A stretch of 64,000 bases of DNA, taken from Halosegnis marinus (GTDB lineage: Archaea; Halobacteriota; Halobacteria; Halobacteriales; Haloarculaceae). The stretch covers positions 1,364,001-1,428,000 of the forward strand of contig NZ_CP119802.1 of NCBI RefSeq assembly GCF_029338355.1, in the 5' to 3' direction. Every line of letters starts with the position of its first letter. The stretch's first letter is position 1. Below, in pieces: positions 8,985-15,922 of the stretch. The translations under genes were made by a program, and so were the position numbers. Below the pieces are notes generated by a model, which saw nothing but the letters and a program-made list of their open reading frames with translations, was not told where the DNA came from and did no database searches.

Positions 8985-10027
8985 GCGCCGCCCTGTTCCC
9001 CCCCGCGTCGGCCCGCGACACGGTCCGGACGTGGGCGCTCGCCCCCGGCTGGGTCGCCTGCGCGCTCCTCGCGGCCGTCTTCGCGTTCGACCCCGCGGTC
9101 CCCCTCGAACTGCAGTACCTCCCGCTCGTCGTCTCCGTCGTCCTCGTGGGGCTCCCCCACGGGGCCATCGACCACCTCGTCCCGGCGCGCCTGCGCGGCG
9201 AGTCGCCGGACGCCCGCTCGATGCTCGGCGTGGGCCTGCTCTACGCCCTTCTCGGCGGCGCGTACACCGCGGCGTGGTTCCTCGTCCCGGTCGCCTGCTT
9301 CGCCTTCTTCATCCTCCTCACGCTGGCCCACTGGGGGCAGGGCGACGTCCACGCGGTCGTCGCGCTCGGGGGCGGCGACCACCTCCGGTCGCGCCCACAG
9401 CGCGTCCTCGCCGCGGTCGTCCGCGGCGGCTTCCCGATGCTCGTCCCGCTCGTCGCCTTCCCCGAGCAGTACCGCGCCGTCGCCGGGGCGCTCGTCGCCC
9501 CCTTCGCCGCGGCGCCAGACCCGCTCGCACCCGCCTTCGCCCCCGACGTCCGCCTCGTCGTCGGCGTCGGGTTCGCCCTGCTCGTCGCCGTCCACCTCGC
9601 GCTCGGGTACCGGAGCGGTGGCGCGGGGTGGCGACTCGACGCCGGCGAGACGGTCCTGCTCGGGGCGTTCTTCGCCACCGTTCCCCCGGTGCTCGCCGTC
9701 GGGACGTACTTCTGTCTGTGGCACGCCGCGCGCCACGTCGCCCGCCTCGCTCTGCTCGACGAGCCCTCGGTTCGGGGACTCCGGCGCGGGCGCGTCCGGC
9801 CCGCGCTCGTCCGATTCGCGAAGCAGGCCGCGCCGCTGACCGCCCTCTCGCTCGCCTTCCTCGGGGGGCTGTACCTCGTCGTTCCCGACCGCCCCACGAC
9901 GGTGCCGGGGTTCGTCGGCCTCTACCTCGTGCTCATCGCGGCGCTGACGCTCCCGCACGTCGCCGTCGTCGCGTGGATGGACCGCGCCCAGGGCCTGTGG
10001 CGCGCCGCCGTATCGGAACGCGCTTGA
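8981..10027 (+). CDS. brp: Brp/Blh beta-carotene 15,15'-dioxygenase
   Basis: 348-residue integral membrane iron enzyme that cleaves beta-carotene into two retinals. Conserved histidines sit in GLPHGAIDHL (about 58-67), LAHWGQGD, CLWHAARH and LTLPHVAVVAWMD, the usual Brp/Blh iron ligands. Several hydrophobic helices span the protein. The start is GTG at 8981, four bases before the end of crtY. Together with bop and crtY this gives a complete lycopene-to-holo-opsin pathway. Confidence 0.93.
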   Translation: MSAALFPPASARDTVRTWALAPGWVACALLAAVFAFDPAVPLELQYLPLVVSVVLVGLPHGAIDHLVPARLRGESPDARSMLGVGLLYALLGGAYTAAWFLVPVACFAFFILLTLAHWGQGDVHAVVALGGGDHLRSRPQRVLAAVVRGGFPMLVPLVAFPEQYRAVAGALVAPFAAAPDPLAPAFAPDVRLVVGVGFALLVAVHLALGYRSGGAGWRLDAGETVLLGAFFATVPPVLAVGTYFCLWHAARHVARLALLDEPSVRGLRRGRVRPALVRFAKQAAPLTALSLAFLGGLYLVVPDRPTTVPGFVGLYLVLIAALTLPHVAVVAWMDRAQGLWRAAVSERA

Positions 10028-10049
10028 ACGGCCGGCCGGAACGCCGGGC

Positions 10050-11363
10050 GTGAACGGCGACCGACTCCAGTTCCTGTCGCTCTACTTCGTCCGCTTCTCC
10101 GGCGGCTTCGGCCTCGCGGCGCTCGTCACGCTCCTGCCGACGTACATCTCGCTGTACGACCCGTCGGGCCTCGTCATCGGCCTCTACACCTCCGCGTTCA
10201 CGCTCGCCTCGACCGTCGCCATCGTCCCGTTCGCGTGGGGCGGCGACGCGGGCGACAAGCGCCGGGTGCTCGCCGTCGCCGTCGCGCTCGCGCTCGTCTC
10301 CTACGTCGGCTTCGCGTTCGTCACCGGCTCGTGGGGCTTCGTCGCCGCCCGCTCGGTGCAGGGCTTCGCGGCGACCGGCGCGTCGCTGATGTCGCTGTCG
10401 CTCGTCGGCGAACTCGCCCCCACGGGGGAGCGGGCCAACCACATCGGGAAGGCGAACGCCGCCCGCCTCGCCTCCGGCATCGTCGGCTCGCTCTCCGTCG
10501 GCGCGATATACGAGATATACGGCTTTCGCGCGGTGTACGGCCTGCTCGTCGCCCTGCTCGCGCTCGCGCTCGTCGCGCTCGTCGCCTTCGTCCGGCCCGA
10601 CCCCGTCCGCATCGAGGGGTTCCCCTTCTCCTCGCTGTCGGTGAACGAGCGGCTCCGCACGCTCTCGACGTTCCGCGGCCAGTACGCCGTCGCCGTCACG
10701 CTGGTGCGGACGTGGGTGCCCATCTACGCCGGGGTCGAGGCCGCACAGGGCGGCCTCGCCTACGGCTCCTTCGCCGTCGCGGTCGTCATCACCGCCGAGA
10801 AGGCCGCGAACATGGCGTTCCAGCCGTACACCGGCCGGCTCTCCGACCGGTTCGGCCGCGCCGCGTTCGTCGCCGCCGGCGGCGCGGGCTACGGCCTCGT
10901 CGCGCTCGCCGTCCCCTTCGCGCCCGGTATCGGGACGGCGCTCGGCCTCCCGCCGGGGGTGCCCGGCGCCGCCGCGCTGGCCGACACCGCCCTCGTGCGC
11001 GTCGTCGGCGTCTCGGAGGCCGTGGCGGGCCTCGCGACGCTCACGCCCGCGTTCCTCCCGCTCGTGGGCGCGAACGCCCTGCTCGGGGCGACCGACGCCT
11101 TCCGCGAGCCGGCCAGCATGGCGCTGTTCGCCGACGAGGGGGAGAACACCGAGGGCGGGGGCGTCGCCTCCTCGTTCGGTATCCGGGAGTTCGTCTGGCG
11201 GCCCGGTTCGGTCGCCGCCCCGTTCCTCGGCGGCTGGCTCATGACCGAGGTGGGGATGGCGTGGGTGTTCTACGCGGGCGGCGCGGCCGCGCTGTCGGCC
11301 GTGGTCGTCTTCCTCGCCGTCCTCGCGGCCCAGCACGGCCCCGCCGCGCTCCGCACGTGGTAA
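10050..11363 (+). CDS. Major facilitator superfamily transporter in the opsin operon
   Basis: 437 residues with about 12 membrane segments in two halves. The loop after helix 2 carries GGDAGDKRRVL, an MFS A-motif variant (D-x4-KRR), and the second half has GRLSDRFGRAAF, a clear A-motif. GTG at 10050 starts 22 bases after brp on the same strand, so it is probably the fourth gene of the operon. The substrate is unknown; drug, metabolite or isoprenoid efflux are all possible. Context suggests expression with phototrophy, but I see no residue that would indicate retinal or carotenoid transport. Confidence 0.85.
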   Translation: MNGDRLQFLSLYFVRFSGGFGLAALVTLLPTYISLYDPSGLVIGLYTSAFTLASTVAIVPFAWGGDAGDKRRVLAVAVALALVSYVGFAFVTGSWGFVAARSVQGFAATGASLMSLSLVGELAPTGERANHIGKANAARLASGIVGSLSVGAIYEIYGFRAVYGLLVALLALALVALVAFVRPDPVRIEGFPFSSLSVNERLRTLSTFRGQYAVAVTLVRTWVPIYAGVEAAQGGLAYGSFAVAVVITAEKAANMAFQPYTGRLSDRFGRAAFVAAGGAGYGLVALAVPFAPGIGTALGLPPGVPGAAALADTALVRVVGVSEAVAGLATLTPAFLPLVGANALLGATDAFREPASMALFADEGENTEGGGVASSFGIREFVWRPGSVAAPFLGGWLMTEVGMAWVFYAGGAAALSAVVVFLAVLAAQHGPAALRTW

Positions 11364-11443
11364 GCCCGAGAGAACGCCGGTAACGGCACCCTACCGCCGG
11401 TACGGAACGATTGGCTATGCCCCTCCACGTCGTGGACACTGAC

Positions 11444-12658
11444 ATGACGAACGACGCGCGGGGCCAGGGGCCGGTAGTGGGGGTAACGCTGTTGGTCGTC
11501 CTCGCGCTCGTGCTGGGGACGACGGTGTACGGCTACGGCTCCGACCTCGGGCTGGGCATCTCCGTCGCCGTCCCGCTGGCGAGCTTCGAGTTCGCGGCGG
11601 ACGGCGACGACCTGACCGTCACCCACGTCGGCGGCGCGACGCTCGCGGGCGACGAACTGGTGGTGATGCACGACGGCGGCGTCTCGCTCGGTACCTTCGC
11701 CGACGGGGCCTGCGACCCGGCCGTCACGACGGCCCGGTCCGGCGTCTCCTGTTTCGTCGGCGGCGGCGCGGCGGACGACGTGCAGGTGCTGTGGGTCGAC
11801 CCCGAGACGGGCAACTCCTTCGTGCTCGCGCGCTGGACCGCGCCGACCCCGACGGTCCCGCCCGCGGTGACGACGCCCTCGACGCCGACGGCGACCCCCA
11901 CGGCCACGCCGACGCCGACCGCGACGCCGGAACCGACGCCCGCGCCGACCGTGACCCCGACGCCGACGCCGGAACCCACGCCGACCGCGACCCCCACGCC
12001 GACCCCCGCGTGGCGGCCGCCGACGTACTCGCCGTCGCCCTCGCCCGAGCAGGCACCCGTCCCCGACGAGGAGACCGAACACGGCCTCTCGCTCGCCGGC
12101 TCCGGCGACGGCTGGGGGTCGCTCGCGCTCGACGGCCCGACCGCGTGGCAGGCGCGCGGCGAGTTCGGCGGCAACGAGTCCGTCCGCCTCGAAGCCGGCG
12201 TCGGCCTCGAGGGGAACGACACCGCCCACGAGTGGGCGAACGACACCGCCGAGACGTTCGTGTTGACGTTCGCGGACGGGAACGCGACCCTCGTCGTCGG
12301 CAACACGAGCGTCGCGTGGACGCCCGGCGTGGGCGGCGGCGACGCCGTCGCGCTCACCGCCGCGGCGTACGACCCCGACGGCGACGGCGTCGCCAACGGG
12401 AGCGTCTCCCTCGGCAACCTCACGCTCGACGGCGTCCCGCTCGCCGTGAACGCGGGCGAGGGGCTGGTGAACCTCACCGTCGAGTCGGCGGGCGGCGAGC
12501 GCTACGCCCTGCTCGACGTGGACGACCCGGCGAACTTCACGCTGACCGGCGAGGTGCGCTTCGTCTGGACCGGCGCCGACGCGCCCGTCCCCGGCGAACT
12601 GGCCTTCTACGTCCACGTCGTCGCCGCGGACGCCGAGGGCGTCCTCGACGAGGTCTGA
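11444..12658 (+). CDS. Type IV pilin-like surface protein with Pro/Thr linker
   Basis: 404 residues from ATG 11444. The N-terminus MTNDARGQGPVVGVTLLVVLALVLG is an archaeal class III signal: charged leader, then a hydrophobic helix for PibD-type processing. An N-terminal beta domain (to about 145) has two Cys (GACDPAV; VSCFVGG) that could form a disulfide. A linker of roughly 40 residues is almost only Thr, Pro, Ala and Glu, a likely glycosylation stalk. The C-terminal domain (about 205-404) is beta-rich with many N-x-S/T sequons and resembles haloarchaeal choice-of-anchor type domains. An earlier in-frame ATG at 11411 would hide the signal and is less likely. Role in adhesion or cell surface is inferred. 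Confidence 0.8.
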   Translation: MTNDARGQGPVVGVTLLVVLALVLGTTVYGYGSDLGLGISVAVPLASFEFAADGDDLTVTHVGGATLAGDELVVMHDGGVSLGTFADGACDPAVTTARSGVSCFVGGGAADDVQVLWVDPETGNSFVLARWTAPTPTVPPAVTTPSTPTATPTATPTPTATPEPTPAPTVTPTPTPEPTPTATPTPTPAWRPPTYSPSPSPEQAPVPDEETEHGLSLAGSGDGWGSLALDGPTAWQARGEFGGNESVRLEAGVGLEGNDTAHEWANDTAETFVLTFADGNATLVVGNTSVAWTPGVGGGDAVALTAAAYDPDGDGVANGSVSLGNLTLDGVPLAVNAGEGLVNLTVESAGGERYALLDVDDPANFTLTGEVRFVWTGADAPVPGELAFYVHVVAADAEGVLDEV

Positions 12659-12742
12659 GGTCCGAAACGGCGAAAACAGTCCTTCCTCACTCCTTCGCTC
12701 CCCTCCTCCGCCCTTCGTCTCCTCAGTCCTCGCCTCCCTCGC

Positions 12743-13153
12743 TCAGTCCTCCGTCTCCTCGAAGTCCAGCGCGACGGAGTTGATACAGAACCGCTTCCCG
12801 GTCGGGTTCGGGCCGTCGTCGAAGACGTGTCCGAGGTGGCCGCCGCACTCGGCACACACCGTCTCCGTGCGGACCATCCCGTGCGAGCGGTCCTCGCGGA
12901 ACTCGATGGCGCCCTCCACGGCGTCGTAAAAGGAGGGCCACCCCGACCCCTCCGTGTCGAACTTGGTCTCGGAGTCGAACAGCAGCGCGCCGCAGCCGGC
13001 ACACCGGTACTCGCCCTCGTCGTCCTTGCCGATGAACTCGCCCGTGAACTTCGGTTCCGTGCCCTGCTCGCGGAGGACCTCGTACTCCTCGTCGGTCAGC
13101 AGTTCGCGCCATTCCTCGTCGCTCTCGGGTACCGTCCGTTTCGAGTCCGACAT
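12743..13153 (-). CDS. msrB: Peptide-methionine (R)-S-oxide reductase MsrB
   Basis: 136 residues. Repairs methionine-R-sulfoxide in oxidised proteins. Zinc site Cys51-x2-Cys54 (CAGC) and Cys100-x2-Cys103 (CAEC); catalytic Cys123 in RFCINSVAL; the conserved GSGWPSFYDAV segment is present. Start is ATG at 13153 (MSDSKRTVPESDEEW). No msrA is adjacent. It converges with the pilin-like gene across 84 bases that hold no further gene. Confidence 0.96.
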   Translation of the reverse strand: MSDSKRTVPESDEEWRELLTDEEYEVLREQGTEPKFTGEFIGKDDEGEYRCAGCGALLFDSETKFDTEGSGWPSFYDAVEGAIEFREDRSHGMVRTETVCAECGGHLGHVFDDGPNPTGKRFCINSVALDFEETED

Positions 13154-13230
13154 GGCTCGGGGTAGGGCGCGCAGGCAGGTAGGCCCTCCGGCGGCGGTAC
13201 GCTGAAGGCGACCCGCGCGGACGCTCGGGT

Positions 13231-13407
13231 ATGCGAACGGAAGCCGAGATACGCGAGCGCATCGCGGCGCTGGAGGCGGCGTACGACGAGCAGGACCCCC
13301 CGGCGTCGCCGCTGGAGGAGGAGGCCGAGGTCGCCACGCTGCGGGCCATCGAGGAACTGGAGTGGGTGCTCGACGAGTTCGACGGCGACGGGGGATTCAC
13401 GACGTAG
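13231..13407 (+). CDS. Small acidic helical protein, 58 residues
   Basis: ATG at 13231, TAG at 13405-13407. The sequence is two amphipathic helices (MRTEAEIRERIAALEAAYDE and EEEAEVATLRAIEELEWVLD) joined by a DPPASP turn, consistent with a short coiled-coil hairpin. Divergent from msrB with a 77-base gap. It lies 38 bases before an RHH-type gene. Function unknown; codon use matches the neighbours. Confidence 0.6.
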   Translation: MRTEAEIRERIAALEAAYDEQDPPASPLEEEAEVATLRAIEELEWVLDEFDGDGGFTT

Positions 13408-13445
13408 CCCGTAACTATTAGCCGCGGCGCGCCCCCTCCTCGGGT

Positions 13446-13910
13446 ATGCCCACCATCGAGGTGACCGAGGACCAGCTCGACCGACTGGAGGCGGTCCGCG
13501 ACGACGTCGCCGCGGCGCTCGCCGGCCCGTACGGCCACGTCCGCACGCGCGACGCCGTGGCGTACCTCCTCGACACCTACACGCCCCCCGCCGAGACGGA
13601 CGCCGAGGCCGCGCCGTCGGCCGGGACCGCGAGCGACCCGGCTCCCGAACCGAGTGCCGGCGCCTCCACCGAGGACGACGGGGACGACGCGACCGAGGAC
13701 GCGACGGACGACGACGGAACCGCCACCGAGGACGACGACGCCGGTGCGAACCGTCTGAACGCCATGATGAACCTCCTCGACGAGCACGACGACAAGTGGC
13801 GCGAGAGCGGCGGCGACGAGCCGTACGAGGTCGACCTCCCCGACGGCTCCACGGAGACGGCCCGGACGCAGGACGACGTGCGCGGCCTCCTCTTCCGCCA
13901 CTACCGATGA
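13446..13910 (+). CDS. Protein with RHH-like N-terminus, acidic linker and conserved C-terminal domain
   Basis: 154 residues. Residues 1-47 (MPTIEVTEDQLDRLEAVRDD, then RTRDAVAYLLDTY) look like a CopG/RHH fold: one beta strand and two helices. A 60-residue Asp/Glu/Ala/Thr-rich linker follows. The C-terminal 40 residues (MMNLLDEHDDKWRESGGDEP, ending VRGLLFRHYR) form a separate small domain. A DNA- or RNA-binding adaptor is plausible but unproved. Stop overlaps the next ATG (ATGA), so the downstream zinc-ribbon gene is coupled to it. Confidence 0.65.
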   Translation: MPTIEVTEDQLDRLEAVRDDVAAALAGPYGHVRTRDAVAYLLDTYTPPAETDAEAAPSAGTASDPAPEPSAGASTEDDGDDATEDATDDDGTATEDDDAGANRLNAMMNLLDEHDDKWRESGGDEPYEVDLPDGSTETARTQDDVRGLLFRHYR

Positions 13911-14170
13911 TAGCGCGGCTGCGCGCGTGGCTCTCGGGGCTGTTCGGCGGGGAGGCGTCGGGAACGGCCGACGCGGACGCGCCGCTCGTCTGTGAGGTCT
14001 GCGGGACGGAAACCGAGGGAAAGACGTGTCCGCTGTGCGGTTCGACGCGGCTCGTGTCCGCGAACGACGACGCGCCCGAGCCCGAACGGTCCGCCCCCGA
14101 GAACCGGCGCGAGGGCGACTCGACCGACGACGCGGCCGCGCGGCTCTCGGAGCTGCGCGACGACGAGTAG
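13907..14170 (+). CDS. Small zinc-ribbon protein, 87 residues
   Basis: ATG at 13907 overlaps the previous stop by 4 bases. The N-terminus has a short hydrophobic/basic helix (MIARLRAWLSGLFGG), then a clear zinc ribbon with Cys29-x2-Cys32 (CEVC) and Cys41-x2-Cys44 (CPLC). The C-terminal half is acidic and disordered. Function unknown; haloarchaea carry many such small zinc-finger proteins. It ends one base before the convergent eIF-1A stop. Confidence 0.75.
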   Translation: MIARLRAWLSGLFGGEASGTADADAPLVCEVCGTETEGKTCPLCGSTRLVSANDDAPEPERSAPENRREGDSTDDAAARLSELRDDE

Positions 14171-14171
14171 C

Positions 14172-14456
14172 TTACTCGATGTGGCCTTCCTCGCGGAGCT
14201 GCTGGGCGTCCTGCTCGTCGTAGCGCCACTCGATGTCTCCCTTCTCGTCCTGCCAGTCCCACGGCTCGATGAGCACGACGTCGCCCTCGTTGATCCACGT
14301 CCGGAACCGCATCCGGCCGGGGATGCGGCCCATCCGCTCCTTGCCGTCTGCACACCGCACGCGCACGCGCCCGCCGCCCAGCATGTTCGTCACGACGGCG
14401 AACTGCTGGTTCTCGTCGGGCATCCGGAGGGGCTTGCGCCCGCTGTCCTCACTCAT
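14172..14456 (-). CDS. eif1A: Translation initiation factor 1A
   Basis: 94 residues with the S1-like OB fold of archaeal aIF-1A. It binds the ribosomal A site and helps place the initiator tRNA. Diagnostic segments: [35 protein letters not shown], and [21 protein letters not shown] at 14456 gives [20 protein letters not shown], the normal short basic tail; the 31-codon upstream extension is arginine-rich and not family-like. No gene lies between its start and 14893. Confidence 0.97.
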   Translation of the reverse strand: MSEDSGRKPLRMPDENQQFAVVTNMLGGGRVRVRCADGKERMGRIPGRMRFRTWINEGDVVLIEPWDWQDEKGDIEWRYDEQDAQQLREEGHIE

Positions 14457-14549
14457 TGTCGTTGATAGCTCCCCCAGACAGTTAAGCGGTCGTATCCGCC
14501 GGGACCCGCCCCGTCGCCGCCGAACCGACCGTTCGTGCGACTCGGCCAC

Positions 14550-14638
14550 TTGATTTATATGCCTTGTAAATCAACACCCTGACAGCCACCGCGGGTCGGG
14601 GACGCTTCCAACTCCCCCACTCCCCCGGAAGCGCTTCC
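14550..14638 (+). promoter_or_regulatory. Dyad over a TATA box, then a GC-rich palindrome; orphan promoter region
   Basis: The gap 14457-14892 (436 bases) between eIF-1A and a small membrane gene has no convincing ORF. It contains a perfect 8-bp inverted repeat, TTGATTTA (14550-14557) and TAAATCAA (14567-14574), overlapping the TATA-like TTTATAT (14554-14560). About 50 bases on are CGCTTCC/GGAAGCG arms (14603-14609, 14627-14633) and the perfect palindrome GGAAGCGCTTCC (14627-14638). This could be a promoter with an operator and a short structured RNA, or a long upstream region for either neighbour. Confidence 0.4.
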
Positions 14639-14892
14639 CTCCCCCGGGAAACGCCCCACCCGCATGGCTTTTCCACCCGACGAGACGCGTCTCCGGCGTT
14701 TCCACGCCGACCGGACCGGGCGTCCGACCCGTCGTCGTGAGCTCAGACGCCGTCCGAACCGCGACCCCGGCTCCCAACGCGCGACCGTATGGGGTGCTTT
14801 CGCCCGCCGTCACGCTCCCCACGACCGGAGTCGTTCCCTACCGCCGTCCAACCGTCATCGGTGTTTATTGCCGGTGTCGGGCGACCGCCGAT

Positions 14893-15039
14893 ATGGCCTC
14901 CCGGACCACCGTCGGCTGGTCGCTCGTCTCGTCGGGCGTCGTGACGCTGCTTCTCGCGTACCTCCCCGGCGATTCCGTGTGGTGGGGCCTCGCGCTCCTG
15001 CTCGTCGGCATCGCCGCCCTGTTCGTCCGTCGCGGGTGA
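14893..15039 (+). CDS. Two-helix small membrane protein, 48 residues
   Basis: ATG at 14893 is about 31 bases after a TATA-like TTTATT near 14862. The protein is two membrane segments (TTVGWSLVSSGVVTLLLAYL and VWWGLALLLVGIAALFV) joined by PGDS, with a positive C-terminal RRG. The frame is open upstream but that part is arginine/proline-rich and not protein-like. Function unknown. It ends 38 bases before a tRNA gene on the other strand. Confidence 0.65.
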   Translation: MASRTTVGWSLVSSGVVTLLLAYLPGDSVWWGLALLLVGIAALFVRRG

Positions 15040-15077
15040 GCCGTGGGGCTCAACGCTGGGGAACGGCGAAAACGGAT

Positions 15078-15151
15078 GGGCCCTGTCGGATTTGAACCAA
15101 CGACCACTCCGTTATGAGCGGAGCGCTCTAACCGGACTAAGCTAAGGGCCC
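15078..15151 (-). tRNA. tRNA with CAU anticodon, probably tRNA-Ile2
   Basis: 74 bases fold as a full cloverleaf: acceptor GGGCCCT/AGGGCCC, D stem GCTT/GAGC, anticodon stem CTCCG/CGGAG with loop CTCATAA, T stem GTTGG/CCGAC with TTCAAAT loop. CAU could be initiator, elongator Met or Ile2. The acceptor and overall sequence resemble bacterial tRNA-Ile2 (GGCCCCTTAGC...), and archaeal initiator tRNAs start differently, so Ile2 (agmatidine-modified, reading AUA) is favoured. No intron and no CCA encoded. Confidence 0.9.
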
Positions 15152-15179
15152 GTACACGACCTGTCCACGGGGCCGGACT

Positions 15180-15650
15180 TCAGCGTATCGAAGGGTCGCG
15201 GCCGGCCAGATACGCGTCGAGCAAGTAGTCCTCGTGCCACCGGATTCCCGCGCGCTGGCCGTTGTCGGTCGGTTCGAACCGTATCTCCGTCTTTCCCTCC
15301 GCCGCGTCCGCAACGGGAACCGCGTACACCTCGTCCAGCACGGGATTGTACACCGCGAACAGGTCGGCACGTCCGCGGTAGCCCTCACGGTCGTATCCCT
15401 CTCCGCGGCGTCGCGTGCTTACGGTCTCGAACTGGACGGTTCCGGGCTTGTTCCGGTAGGCGGTCTTCACCTGTACGCGGCGGAAATCCCCGTCGAGGTG
15501 TACGACGAGGTCGTACGGTTCGTTGTCGTACTCGGGGGTCGACACCGAAACACCGCGGACGAGGAACGCGGCCTTGACGAGCGCCTCGCTCGCCTGTCCT
15601 CGCTCGTGCGGTCCGTCGAGGGCCTCGAACGCGGCTTCCCGGTCGACCAT
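15180..15650 (-). CDS. PD-(D/E)XK nuclease-like protein between two tRNA genes
   Basis: 156 residues. The helix GQASEALVKAAFLVRGVSVS, the strand EPYDLVVHLDGDF and then RRVQVKTAYRNKPGT give the E...D...QxK arrangement of the PD-(D/E)XK fold, close to the small group I intron-associated/Hjc-like nuclease family. The catalytic set would be Glu22, the Asp in YDLVV and the Lys in QVKTA. No DNA-binding domain is evident. It sits between two tRNA genes on the same strand. Roles in DNA repair, a former homing element or a restriction-like function are all possible. Confidence 0.7.
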   Translation of the reverse strand: MVDREAAFEALDGPHERGQASEALVKAAFLVRGVSVSTPEYDNEPYDLVVHLDGDFRRVQVKTAYRNKPGTVQFETVSTRRRGEGYDREGYRGRADLFAVYNPVLDEVYAVPVADAAEGKTEIRFEPTDNGQRAGIRWHEDYLLDAYLAGRDPSIR

Positions 15651-15719
15651 ACCCGTCAGTCGGCGGGCGGACGGGTGAAACTACGGGGCGGTCGCTCGCC
15701 GTGCGGGAACGGAAAGGAC

Positions 15720-15823
15720 GCCACCTCCAGGGCTCGAACCTGGGACCACCTCGTGTCTGCGGCCCGCGGGGTGACCCCACGCACCTTAACAGCGAGGTGC
15801 TCTACCAACTGAGCTAAGGCGGC
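15720..15823 (-). tRNA. tRNA-Asn (GTT) with a 32-base intron
   Basis: Exons fold to GCCGCCT/AGGTGGC acceptor (one G-T pair), GCTC/GAGC D stem, CCTCG/CGAGG anticodon stem and CCAGG/CCTGG T stem; the loop reads CTGTTA then A38. Anticodon GTT is at 15788-15790. A 32-base intron (15755-15786) lies at the canonical 37/38 position. It contains a strong CGTGGGG-TCA-CCCCGCG hairpin and a TGCG/CGCA pairing that could form part of the bulge-helix-bulge for the splicing endonuclease. No CCA encoded; the CCA-adding enzyme gene starts 100 bases away. Confidence 0.9.
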
Positions 15824-15922
15824 ACGACGCATTCTCGGGTAGTCCGATTCGACAGATAGGGCTTTCGTTTTCGCGCCGGGGCGCACCGACACGGGTTTGA
15901 AACCGGGCGTCGAAGCCCGCCC

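Noticed and set aside
14664-15095. 143-codon plus frame before the tRNA
   Set aside because: Arg-rich without hydrophobic core; the other frame gives a convincing two-helix membrane protein from 14893.
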